Assembly: GCA_963831105.1 (NCBI GenBank)
Contig: CAWHOS010000009.1
Span: 594,585-658,584 of the forward strand
Origin: DATFQI01 sp963831105
GTDB taxonomy: Bacteria; Actinomycetota; Thermoleophilia; Solirubrobacterales; Solirubrobacteraceae
DNA: 64,000 nt
Direction of reading: 5' to 3'
Made by a program: the position numbers and the translations under genes. Of this stretch, positions 7,253 to 14,690 are shown piece by piece (position 1 is the stretch's first letter; each line of letters starts with the position of its first letter). The notes under the pieces were generated by a model. The model was not told the origin of the DNA, made no database searches, and worked only from the letters and a program-made list of their open reading frames with translations.

Positions 7253-8259
7253 CGCCGCAGCTGCGCGAGCTCGCCGAGCCCGACCTGCTCGTGCAGCATC
7301 CGCTGCGGGTACATGACCGGCGGCGGCGCGAGGGCGGCGAGCCGCTCGCGCTCCTCGTCGCTCAGGCGCAGGTCGGCCGCGCCGAGCAGGTCCTCGAGCT
7401 GCTCGAAGGTGCGCGGGCCCACGATCGGCGCGACCACGCCGGGCTCGCCGAGCAGCCACGCGAGCGCGACCTGGGAGATCGTCGCGCCGCGCTCGCCCGC
7501 GATCGCCTCGGCCTCGTCGACGACGCGGAAGTTGCGCTCGATCGCGCGCCGGTGGCGAGCCTCCTCGATGTCGTCGCCGGCGTCGGCCATCCGCGAGCCC
7601 TCGGGCGGGTCGGTGTCGCGCGAGTACTTGCCGGTCAGGAAGCCGGCGCCGAGCGGCCCCCACGGGAGCACGCCGATCCCGGCGGCGCGGCAGAACGGCA
7701 GGATCTCGACCTCGATCGAGCGCTCGACGAGCGAGTACTGCGGCTGCAGGGACACGAACGGCGCCCAGCCGTTGCGGTCCTGCAGGCCGACCGCCCAGGC
7801 CAGCAGCCAGGCCGGGTAGTTGGAGGCGCCGATCGCGCGGACCTTGCCGGCGGCGACGAGCCCGTCGAGCGCCTCCAGCGCGTCCTCGAGCGGGACGGAG
7901 GGATCGGGCGCGTGCACCTGGTAGAGGTCGATCACGTCGATGCCGAGCCGCTTCAGGCTGGCGTCGCAGGCAGCGCGGATGCGATCGGGGGCGAGGCCCT
8001 CGCCGGGCGGGTCGGACACCTTCATGCGCACCTTCGTGGCGACCACGACCTCGTCGCGGTGGTTCGCGAGCCAGGGCGCGAGCGTGCGCTCGGACTCTCC
8101 GTCGCCGTAGACGTCGGCGGTGTCGAGGAAGGTCCCGCCAGCCTCGAGGTAGCGGTCGAGCATCCGGTGGGACTCGTCGCGCGGGGTCTTGCCGCCCATC
8201 AGCATCGTGCCGAGGGCGATCCGGCTGACGGTCAGCGGGCCGAGCTTGGTCGTCTCCAT
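7249..8259 (-). CDS. Aldo/keto reductase
   Basis: 336 aa, TIM-barrel NADPH-dependent oxidoreductase. The catalytic tetrad can be assigned: Asp and Tyr in DTADVYG, Lys in VVVATKVRM and His in YQVHAPD. The C-terminal cofactor-binding loop carries PIVGPRTFEQLEDLLGAADL, typical of the AKR11/12 (YghZ/Tas-like) groups. It is the first gene of a two-gene operon with the cupin and is divergent from the LOG-family gene, only 20 nt away, so the two promoters must overlap. Confidence 0.9.
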   Translation of the reverse strand: METTKLGPLTVSRIALGTMLMGGKTPRDESHRMLDRYLEAGGTFLDTADVYGDGESERTLAPWLANHRDEVVVATKVRMKVSDPPGEGLAPDRIRAACDASLKRLGIDVIDLYQVHAPDPSVPLEDALEALDGLVAAGKVRAIGASNYPAWLLAWAVGLQDRNGWAPFVSLQPQYSLVERSIEVEILPFCRAAGIGVLPWGPLGAGFLTGKYSRDTDPPEGSRMADAGDDIEEARHRRAIERNFRVVDEAEAIAGERGATISQVALAWLLGEPGVVAPIVGPRTFEQLEDLLGAADLRLSDEERERLAALAPPPVMYPQRMLHEQVGLGELAQLRR

Positions 8260-8279
8260 GGTGGATAGCCTGCCCGCTC

Positions 8280-8870
8280 ATGCGCATCTGCGTGTATGCG
8301 GGTTCCAATCCCGGCGCGAACGAGGCCTACGCCGAGGCGGCCGGCGACCTCGCGCGGCTGCTCGCGCAGCGCGGCATCGGCGTCGTCTACGGGGGCGCGC
8401 GGGTCGGGCTGATGGGGATCCTCGCCGACACCGCGCTCGCGGACGGCGGCGAGGTGATCGGCGTGATGCCGCAGGACCTCGTGGACCGCGAGATCGCCCA
8501 CACGGGGCTGACCGAGCTGCACGTGGTCGGCTCGATGCACGAGCGCAAGGCGCTGATGGCCGAGCTCTCCGACGGCTTCGTCGCGCTGCCCGGCGGCGCG
8601 GGCACGCTCGAGGAGCTGATCGAGGTCTACACGTGGAGCCAGCTCGGCCTGCACGACAAGCCGATGGGCGTCCTCAACGTGCTCGGCTACTACGACGGGC
8701 TGGCCGCGCTGCTCGACCACGCCGTGCAGGAGGGCTTCCTGCGCCCGCAGCACCGCGAGGCGATGCACGCCGCCGCCACGCCGGCCGAGCTGCTGGCCGC
8801 GTTCGAGGGCTGGCGGCCGAGCCGGGCGAACAAGTGGCTGGATCGAACCGGCCCGCCGCCGGCTGCGTAG
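8280..8870 (+). CDS. LOG-family protein (nucleoside 5'-monophosphate phosphoribohydrolase)
   Basis: 196 aa. Rossmann-like fold with VYGGARVGLMG and the signature PGGAGTLEE, whose Arg/Glu partners hydrolyse the N-glycosidic bond of nucleotides, including cytokinin riboside monophosphates in plant and actinobacterial members. SMHERKALM matches the family's conserved MHxRK segment. TAGCCT at 8265-8270 with the ATG 9 nt later suggests a leaderless mRNA. In non-plant-associated bacteria the true substrate is often AMP or unknown. Confidence 0.9.
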   Translation: MRICVYAGSNPGANEAYAEAAGDLARLLAQRGIGVVYGGARVGLMGILADTALADGGEVIGVMPQDLVDREIAHTGLTELHVVGSMHERKALMAELSDGFVALPGGAGTLEELIEVYTWSQLGLHDKPMGVLNVLGYYDGLAALLDHAVQEGFLRPQHREAMHAAATPAELLAAFEGWRPSRANKWLDRTGPPPAA

Positions 8871-8878
8871 TCCCCTCC

Positions 8879-9691
8879 GTGCCGAGGTTGCGCCGGATCG
8901 CGCTGGCCGTCGCCCTGATCTCATCAGGTGGCGCCGCGGCCGGCGCGGCGCTCGCCGCCGACCGCGAGGTCGTCGCGCGCGACAACGCCTTCTCGCCGGC
9001 CACCGTGGCGCTGCAGCCGGGCGACACGCTCACGATCCGCCACGACGACCGCCTCGTCGAGCACGAGCTGAAGTTCTCCGACGAGGCCACCAAGCGGCAG
9101 GAGCCCGGCATCGGCTGGACCGTGCAGCGCACGTTCACCGCGGCCGAGCAGCGCGACGCGCCGTACGTGTTCTCGTGCGGCCTGCACCCCGGGATGAGCG
9201 GCAAGGTCTACGTCAACGCCACGGGCACCGTGCCGACGCCGAGCGCGACGCCGTCGGTCACCTCCACGGCCACGGCCACCGCGACCTCGAGCGCCTCACC
9301 GGGCGCGTCGGCGACACCGGGCTCCGGCACCACCACCGGCCCGGGGCCGCAGACCGGCGGCGGGGGCACACCCGGCGCCGCCACGCTGCGCACGGCCACG
9401 ATCTCCCCGAAGGCCTGCGTCCGGCGCGGCCCGCGCTGCAAGCGCCCCGGCGTGCGGCTGCGGATCGACCTCTCCGCCCCGGCGGACGTGCGCGGCACGC
9501 TGCGCCGCAAGGCGCCCGGCGCGCGCCGCTTCAAGGCCTTCGGAAGCGTCCGCTTCGGGCGCGTGGCGGCCGGCCCGCGCACGCTGAAGTTCACGCGCAG
9601 CGCCGCCGGGCGGCGCTTGCTCCCCGGGCGCTACTCGCTCGCGCTGCGGGCCGGCGAGGCGCGCAGGACGCTGAGCTTCCGCGTGCTCTAG
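8879..9691 (+). CDS. Secreted cupredoxin-like (plastocyanin-type) copper protein
   Basis: 270 aa from GTG 8879. Signal peptide (about 1-27, ending AALA), then a cupredoxin domain with FSPATVALQPGDTLTI, His in VEHELKF, and the copper-site motif FSCGLHPGMSGKV (Cys, His, Met) near residue 100. A Ser/Thr/Pro/Gly-rich spacer (about 118-170) leads to a C-terminal beta-rich domain with paired cysteines (CVRRGPRCKRPG). It probably transfers electrons or binds copper at the cell surface. It follows the LOG gene by 8 nt and may be cotranscribed. Confidence 0.82.
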   Translation: MPRLRRIALAVALISSGGAAAGAALAADREVVARDNAFSPATVALQPGDTLTIRHDDRLVEHELKFSDEATKRQEPGIGWTVQRTFTAAEQRDAPYVFSCGLHPGMSGKVYVNATGTVPTPSATPSVTSTATATATSSASPGASATPGSGTTTGPGPQTGGGGTPGAATLRTATISPKACVRRGPRCKRPGVRLRIDLSAPADVRGTLRRKAPGARRFKAFGSVRFGRVAAGPRTLKFTRSAAGRRLLPGRYSLALRAGEARRTLSFRVL

Positions 9692-9701
9692 CGTGCGGCG
9701 G

Positions 9702-10067
9702 ATGCCGCAGCTGATCGAGACCCCGAGCCGCGTCGAGGCGGCCGGCACCAAGCCGAAGCTGATCGACGAGTACGCCGGCCGCGTCAACACGGGCGACGAG
9801 CGCGTCAGCGTCGCGCACATGCGCTCCCCGTCGGGCTGGGTCGAGCCCGGCCAGCGCCCCGACTTCGACGAGTACACGGTCGTGCTCAAGGGCGCGCTGC
9901 ACGTCGAGCACGAGGACGGCGAGCTCGAGGTCCGGGCCGGCCAGGCGATCCTCGTGCGCGGCGGCGAGTGGGTGCGGTACTCGACCCCCGATCCGGAGGG
10001 GGCCGAGTACGTCGCCGTCTGCCTGCCCGCGTTCTCGATGGACGGCGTCCACCGGGACGAGAGCTAG
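9702..10067 (+). CDS. Cupin-domain protein
   Basis: 121 aa from ATG 9702; an in-frame GTG at 9693 would add three residues. A single cupin barrel with PDFDEYTVVLKGALHVEHEDGELEVRAG (motif 1, Glu-rich) and the GGEWVRYSTP segment. The metal-binding histidines of motif 1 are largely replaced, so it may be a non-enzymatic or altered-site cupin. It starts 10 nt after the cupredoxin stop, suggesting one operon, and is convergent with the symporter gene. Confidence 0.75.
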   Translation: MPQLIETPSRVEAAGTKPKLIDEYAGRVNTGDERVSVAHMRSPSGWVEPGQRPDFDEYTVVLKGALHVEHEDGELEVRAGQAILVRGGEWVRYSTPDPEGAEYVAVCLPAFSMDGVHRDES

Positions 10068-10079
10068 GAGCCCATCTAG

Positions 10080-11525
10080 CTACTTCGTCAGCACCGCCGC
10101 GCCGTCGGGGCGCCGCTCGAAGCGGCCGGGGCCCTGGAAGTCGTCGGGCCGCCCGTCGTGGTCGACGTCCTCCCCGCGCAGGGCGCGCTCCACGTCGCGG
10201 TCCACGATCTCCGGGTCGCGGAGCACCGCCTGGAAGCGCTCGTCGTCACGCTCCCCCTGCCACTTGGCGATCACCATCGTCGCGACGCCGTTGCCGATGC
10301 AGTTCGTCAGCGCGCGGCCCTCACTCATCACGCGGTCGATGCCGACCACGAGCGCGATGCCGACCGCGATCGACTCCTCCGTGAAGAACTGGCCGCCGAA
10401 CGCCTGCAGCGAGGCGACCAGCGTCACGAGCCCCGCGCCGGTGATGCCGGCCGCGCCCTTGGAGGTCAGGATCATCAGCGCCAGCAGGGCGATCTGCTCG
10501 CCGATGGCGATGTCCTGCCCGGACGCCTGCACGATGAACAGCGCCGCCATCGTGAGGTAGATGCAGGTGCCGTCGAGGTTGAACGAGTAGCCCGTCGGGA
10601 TCACGAGCCCGACCGTCTGGCGCGAGGCGCCCGCCGACTCGAGCTTCGCGAGCAGGCGTGGCAGGACGGTCTCCGAGGACGAGGTGCCGACGATGATCAG
10701 CAGCTCGTCGCGGAGCAGGCGGATGAAGCGCAGGATGTTGAAGCCCGCGAGCCGCGCGACCCCGCCGAGGATCACGAACACGAAGATCGCGCAGGTGGCC
10801 CAGAAGGTGACCATCAGCAGGCCGAGGCTGGCCAGCGACGCCGAGCCGAACTGCGCCACGGTGAACGCCATGCCGCCGAACGCGCCGAGCGGCGCGAACC
10901 ACATGATCAGCCGGATCACGCCGAAGATCACGCGGCTGGCGAGGTCGAAGCCGCCGACGATCCGCTTGCGCAGGTCCGGGGCCAGGAACGAGATCGCGAC
11001 CGCGGTCAGGATCGCGAGCACCAGCACGCGCAGGATCTCGTTCTCCACGAACGGCCCGACGAGGCTGTCCGGTAGCACGTTGTCGGTGAGGAACGCGACG
11101 ATGCCCTGGTCGCTGCCGGCCTCGCCGATCGACTCCTTGGCGCTGGCCTGGCCCTCCTCGGTCGGCGAGCCCTCGAAGCCCGAGCCGGGCTGCACGATGT
11201 TGCCCACGATCAGGCCGAGCGCGAGCGCGACGACCGTCATCGTGAAGAAGTAGCCCAGCGCGCGGAGCGCGAGGCTGCCGGCACGCGTCACGTTGCCGAG
11301 CGACGCGATGCCGATCACCACCGTCACGAAGATCACGGGCCCCGTGATCGTCTGGATGAGCTGGATGAACGCGTCGGCGAGCCACTTGGCCTTCTCGGCC
11401 TGCTCCGGCAGGACGAGCCCGAAGGCGATGCCGGAAACGATGCCGACGATCACCCAGAACCAGAGCTGGGTGTAGAGCTTCCGACGCGGGCGATCCTGCG
11501 CGGCGTCGGCTGCTGGTGCGGTCAT
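10080..11525 (-). CDS. dctA: Dicarboxylate:cation symporter (DctA/GltP, SLC1 family)
   Basis: 481 aa from ATG 11525, with GGAGAGG just upstream. Eight or so membrane segments plus two re-entrant loops are evident. Family signatures: the serine-rich motif GTSSSETVLPR (hairpin 1) and GYSFNLDGTCIYLTMAALF (TM7). It imports C4-dicarboxylates or acidic amino acids with Na+ or H+. The C-terminal cytoplasmic tail is longer than usual and includes DVDHDGRPDDF, an EF-hand/dockerin-like acidic loop that is not part of the SLC1 core. The gene symbol reflects the family; glutamate specificity cannot be excluded. Confidence 0.9.
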   Translation of the reverse strand: MTAPAADAAQDRPRRKLYTQLWFWVIVGIVSGIAFGLVLPEQAEKAKWLADAFIQLIQTITGPVIFVTVVIGIASLGNVTRAGSLALRALGYFFTMTVVALALGLIVGNIVQPGSGFEGSPTEEGQASAKESIGEAGSDQGIVAFLTDNVLPDSLVGPFVENEILRVLVLAILTAVAISFLAPDLRKRIVGGFDLASRVIFGVIRLIMWFAPLGAFGGMAFTVAQFGSASLASLGLLMVTFWATCAIFVFVILGGVARLAGFNILRFIRLLRDELLIIVGTSSSETVLPRLLAKLESAGASRQTVGLVIPTGYSFNLDGTCIYLTMAALFIVQASGQDIAIGEQIALLALMILTSKGAAGITGAGLVTLVASLQAFGGQFFTEESIAVGIALVVGIDRVMSEGRALTNCIGNGVATMVIAKWQGERDDERFQAVLRDPEIVDRDVERALRGEDVDHDGRPDDFQGPGRFERRPDGAAVLTK

Positions 11526-11611
11526 GTGCGCCTCTCCCCTGTACCCGAGCGGGCGCCCCCGCGGCACCCGTCGCCGGTCGTGTACCCGGTTCCCGGTGCA
11601 AGGATGCCGCG

Positions 11612-12830
11612 GTGCCGTCCGCCCGCCGCAAGCCGCTCGAGCGCCTGTCCGCCGCCCAGGCGCGCCGGATGGCGCTCGCCGCGCAGGGCTTCGCCGGCCC
11701 GGCGTCGGGTCGCGAGCCGGACGGCTGGGCGCTGCGGCGGGTGCTCGACCGGGTCGGGCTGATCCAGATCGACTCGGTCAACGTGCTCCAGCGCGCGCAC
11801 TACCTGCCGCTCTTCAGCCGCCTCGGCCCCTACGACACGGAGCTGCTGGACCGCGCCGCGCGACCGCGCCCCGCGCCGGCTGTTCGAGTACTGGGGCCAC
11901 GAGGCGTCGCTGCTGCCGGTGGCCACCCAGCCGCTGCTGCGCTGGCGGATGGAGCGCGCGGGCGACGACGCCTGGGGCAACATGCGGCGTATCCAGCGCG
12001 AGCGGCCCGAGCTCGTCGAGCGAGTGCTCGCCGACGTTCGCGACCAGGGCCCGATCGCCGCCAGCGAGGTGGCCGAGGAGGAGGCGCCGGCCCGCACCGG
12101 CCCGTGGTGGGACTGGTCGGACGTCAAGCGCGCGTTCGAGTGGCTGTTCTGGAGCGGGCAGATCACCTCGGCGCGGCGGCGCGGCTTCGAGCGCCTCTAC
12201 GACCTGCCCGAGCGGGTGCTGCCGCGGGAGGTGATCGAGACGCCGACCCCGTCGCTCGAGGACGCGCAGCGCGAGCTGGTGCGGATCGCCTCGCGCGCGC
12301 TCGGCGTGGCGGCCGAGCGCGACCTGCGCGACTACTTCCGCCTGCCGGTGGCCGAGGCCCGCGCCCGCGTCGCCGAGCTCGTGGAGGGCGGCGAGCTGTG
12401 GCCGGTCGAGATCGAGGGCTGGAGCGTGCCGGGCTACGTGCACCCCGAGGCGCGGCTGCCGCGGTCCGTCGACGCCCGCGCGCTGGTCGGGCCGTTCGAC
12501 TCGCTGATCTGGGAGCGCCCGCGGGTGGAGCGCGTGTTCGGGTTCCGCTACCGGATCGAGATCTACGTCCCGAAGCCGAAGCGCGTGCACGGCTACTACG
12601 TGCTGCCGTTCCTGCTCGGCGACCGGCTGGTCGCGCGCGTCGACCTCAAGGCCGACCGTGCGGCCGGGGTGCTGCGCGTGCAGGCCTCCCACGCCGAGCC
12701 GGACGCGCCGCCGGAGACGGCGGACGCGCTCGCCGCCGAGCTCGCCTCGATGGCGGGCTGGCTCGGGCTGGACGGCGTGGCGGTGCAGCCGCGGGGCGAT
12801 CTCGCCGCCCCGCTGGCCGCCGCCGCGTGA
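11612..12830 (+). CDS. YcaQ-like winged-helix protein (AlkX/YcaQ family), frameshifted
   Basis: About 405 aa if the frame is restored. GTG 11612 has AAGGA 7 nt upstream. The first frame runs to about 11,860 (LSAAQARRMALAAQGF, IQIDSVNVLQRAHYLPLFSR); a +1 shift follows and the rest continues in the next frame (LFEYWGHEASLLP, then DVKRAFEWLFWSGQI, AERDLRDYFRLP, GPFDSLIWERPR-ERVFGFRYRIEIY and VHGYYVLPFL). These are hallmark segments of the YcaQ-type DNA glycosylases that unhook interstrand crosslinks. Removing C11861 (GCGCGAC to GCGGAC) restores the frame, so I think this is a sequence error, not a dead gene. Confidence 0.85.
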
Positions 12831-12833
12831 GCT

Positions 12834-12905
12834 CTACAGCAGGAGCAGGAGCAGGACGATGACGCCGATGATGAGCGCGATGACAGCGATCGTGCGGGTG
12901 TTCAT
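12834..12905 (-). CDS. Tiny hydrophobic membrane peptide
   Basis: 23 aa: MNTRT followed by an almost purely Ile/Val/Leu/Ala stretch ending in five leucines, i.e. a single membrane segment. GGAGG lies 5 nt before the ATG at 12905, a strong ribosome-binding site that makes translation likely. Such one-helix proteins are common in actinobacteria and unannotated; function unknown. The stop is 3 nt from the end of the convergent YcaQ-like gene. Confidence 0.6.
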   Translation of the reverse strand: MNTRTIAVIALIIGVIVLLLLLL

Positions 12906-12994
12906 TGGGCCTCCGGTGGGATCGGGTCGATGAACCCGGGACGGGTGAAGCTTCGCCCCGGCGATCGCTTCCCCTTCCCCGCAGCGGTCCGGCT

Positions 12995-13915
12995 TCAGTC
13001 CTTCGGGTCGTAAGGCAGCTCGACGCCGCGGGCGACGCGGACCATCCTGCGCTCCGGGTAGGCGACGACGTCGGCCGGCACGAGGTCGCCCATCGTGACC
13101 AGGTCCATGCCGTCGGGCCCGACCTCGATCCGGTGGCCGACGCCGCCGTTGGGCCGGCGCAGCCAGAACGAGCCCGGGCGCAGCTCGTGGGGCTCCTCGC
13201 CGATGCGGGCGATCCCGCTCCCGCCGCGGACGTACCAGCACTCCTCGCGGGTGGAGTGGAAGTGCAGGTCGGTGTTGTGGGTGTCCGGCGGCATCGCGTC
13301 CGTGGCGAGCACGAGGCGCTCGGAGCCCATGTCGCGGGCGTCGCGGGTCGCGTAGGCCGTCGCGCCCTGGCGGCCCTCGTTGAGCGGCAGGTCGGCGAGA
13401 TTGCGGATCGTCGGCGGGCGCTCGGACGTGAGCTCTGGGACCGGCAGCGGCCCCACCTCGGCGTCGGCGGCGAACGGCGGCGGCATGTCGGCGGGCGACC
13501 AGCGCGGCCCGACCCAGAACTGCCTCGCGCGCGGCAGCCAGGTGAGGTGGGTGCGCGAGCCCTCCGCGACCACGAGCACGGTCAGGCCCTCCTCCCCCGC
13601 GATCAGCGTGTGCGCGTCGCCCTGGGCGGGGTGCAGCAGCACGTCGTCCTCGCCGATCGCGTAGGCGCGCACGTCCTTGGAGCCCGACGACTGCCAGCTG
13701 ATCCCGGAGCCCTTCAGGACCAGGAACAGCTCGTCCTCGTCGACGTGCGCGTGGGCGGGCGTGCTGCGCGAGCCGGGAGCGATCTCGATGATCGCGACGC
13801 CCATCCGCAGCGCGTTCGCGGCGGCGCCGAGCCGCTTGCGCCGCGCGTCCAGCTCGCCGACCTCCCACCGCTGCTCGGGGACGTCGTCGACGTGGATCGG
13901 GATGCCGTCGCTCAT
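12995..13915 (-). CDS. Two-domain (bicupin) protein
   Basis: 306 aa. The first cupin (about 35-115) has AHAHVDEDELFLVLKGSG with two His and Glu; the second (about 205-285) has LHFHSTREECWYVRGGSG and GSFWLRRPNGGVGHR. Both metal-binding motifs are intact. Bicupins include dioxygenases, oxalate decarboxylases and mannose-6-phosphate isomerases; no closer assignment is possible. It is divergent from the Crp/Fnr gene, 61 nt away. Confidence 0.83.
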   Translation of the reverse strand: MSDGIPIHVDDVPEQRWEVGELDARRKRLGAAANALRMGVAIIEIAPGSRSTPAHAHVDEDELFLVLKGSGISWQSSGSKDVRAYAIGEDDVLLHPAQGDAHTLIAGEEGLTVLVVAEGSRTHLTWLPRARQFWVGPRWSPADMPPPFAADAEVGPLPVPELTSERPPTIRNLADLPLNEGRQGATAYATRDARDMGSERLVLATDAMPPDTHNTDLHFHSTREECWYVRGGSGIARIGEEPHELRPGSFWLRRPNGGVGHRIEVGPDGMDLVTMGDLVPADVVAYPERRMVRVARGVELPYDPKD

Positions 13916-13976
13916 GGCGGGGCAGCCTGTCACATGACCGGGTGCATCGGCCCTCACCGACAGGCACACTGCGGCG

Positions 13977-14648
13977 ATGGCGAACCACGACTGGGCGCTG
14001 CTGCGCGGACTCGGCGAGGCCGAGCGGGTCGAGGTCCTCTCGCTCGCCCGGCGGCGCACGTTCCGGCGCGGCGAGGTGGTGATCCACCGCGGCGACCCGG
14101 CCGACACGGTCCACCTGATCGCGCGCGGGCGGTTCGCGGTGCGGATCGTGACGCCGCTCGGCGACAGCGCGACGCTCACGGTGCTCGGCCCCGGCGCGAC
14201 CTTCGGGGAGCTCGCGCTCGTGCGACCCGGCTCGAGCCGCAGCGCGACCGTCGAGGCGCTCGAGGCCGGCGAGACGCGTTCCCTGCACCAGCGCGACTTC
14301 GACGCCCTCCGTCAGCGCCACCCCCAGGCCGGCGCCGCGCTCGTGGAGCTCTTGGCCGACCAGGTCCAGCGGCTCAGCCGGCTGCTGGTCGAGGCGCTCT
14401 ACCTGCCGGCCGAGCAGCGCGTGATCGCGCGCGTGGACGAGCTCGCCCGTCTTTACGCTGACGGAGAGGGCGAGGTCGAGATCCCGCTCACGCAGGAGGA
14501 CATCGCCGGCCTCGCGGGCACGGCGCGCCCGACCGTCAACCGGATCCTGCGCGGGTGCGAGGAGCGCGGTCTCGTGCGACTTCGGCGCGGGCGCACGATC
14601 GTCGTCGATCCGGCGACGTTCGCGCAGCGCTCCCGCGGATTGCTCTGA
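13977..14648 (+). CDS. Crp/Fnr-family transcription regulator
   Basis: 223 aa. N-terminal cyclic-nucleotide-binding fold (about 10-120) with GEVVIHRGDPADTVHLIARGRFAV and GPGATFGELALVRPGSSRSATVEAL, a dimerisation helix around 120-145, and a C-terminal winged helix with LTQEDIAGLAGTARPTVNRILRGCEERGLVRL. The phosphate-binding-cassette Arg-Ser-Ala-Thr is present, so cAMP or a similar ligand may bind; no Fnr-type cysteine cluster is seen. It probably regulates the divergent bicupin gene or the secreted protein downstream. Confidence 0.88.
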   Translation: MANHDWALLRGLGEAERVEVLSLARRRTFRRGEVVIHRGDPADTVHLIARGRFAVRIVTPLGDSATLTVLGPGATFGELALVRPGSSRSATVEALEAGETRSLHQRDFDALRQRHPQAGAALVELLADQVQRLSRLLVEALYLPAEQRVIARVDELARLYADGEGEVEIPLTQEDIAGLAGTARPTVNRILRGCEERGLVRLRRGRTIVVDPATFAQRSRGLL

Positions 14649-14652
14649 TTTC

Positions 14653-14682
14653 TTGCACCGGCTCTGAACCCCGGAATAGGCT
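14653..14682 (+). promoter_or_regulatory. Promoter of the large secreted protein gene
   Basis: TTGCAC (14653-14658), an 18-nt spacer and TAGGCT (14677-14682), followed 8 nt later by the ATG at 14691. Spacing and the absence of a Shine-Dalgarno suggest a leaderless transcript. Confidence 0.5.
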
Positions 14683-14690
14683 GGCGCGCG

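Noticed and set aside
13924..13965. Crp/Fnr autoregulatory site (GCCTGTC ... GACAGGC, and GTCA-N2-TGAC)
   Set aside because: Spacing and sequence do not fit the TGTGA-N6-TCACA or TTGAT-N4-ATCAA classes; probably chance.
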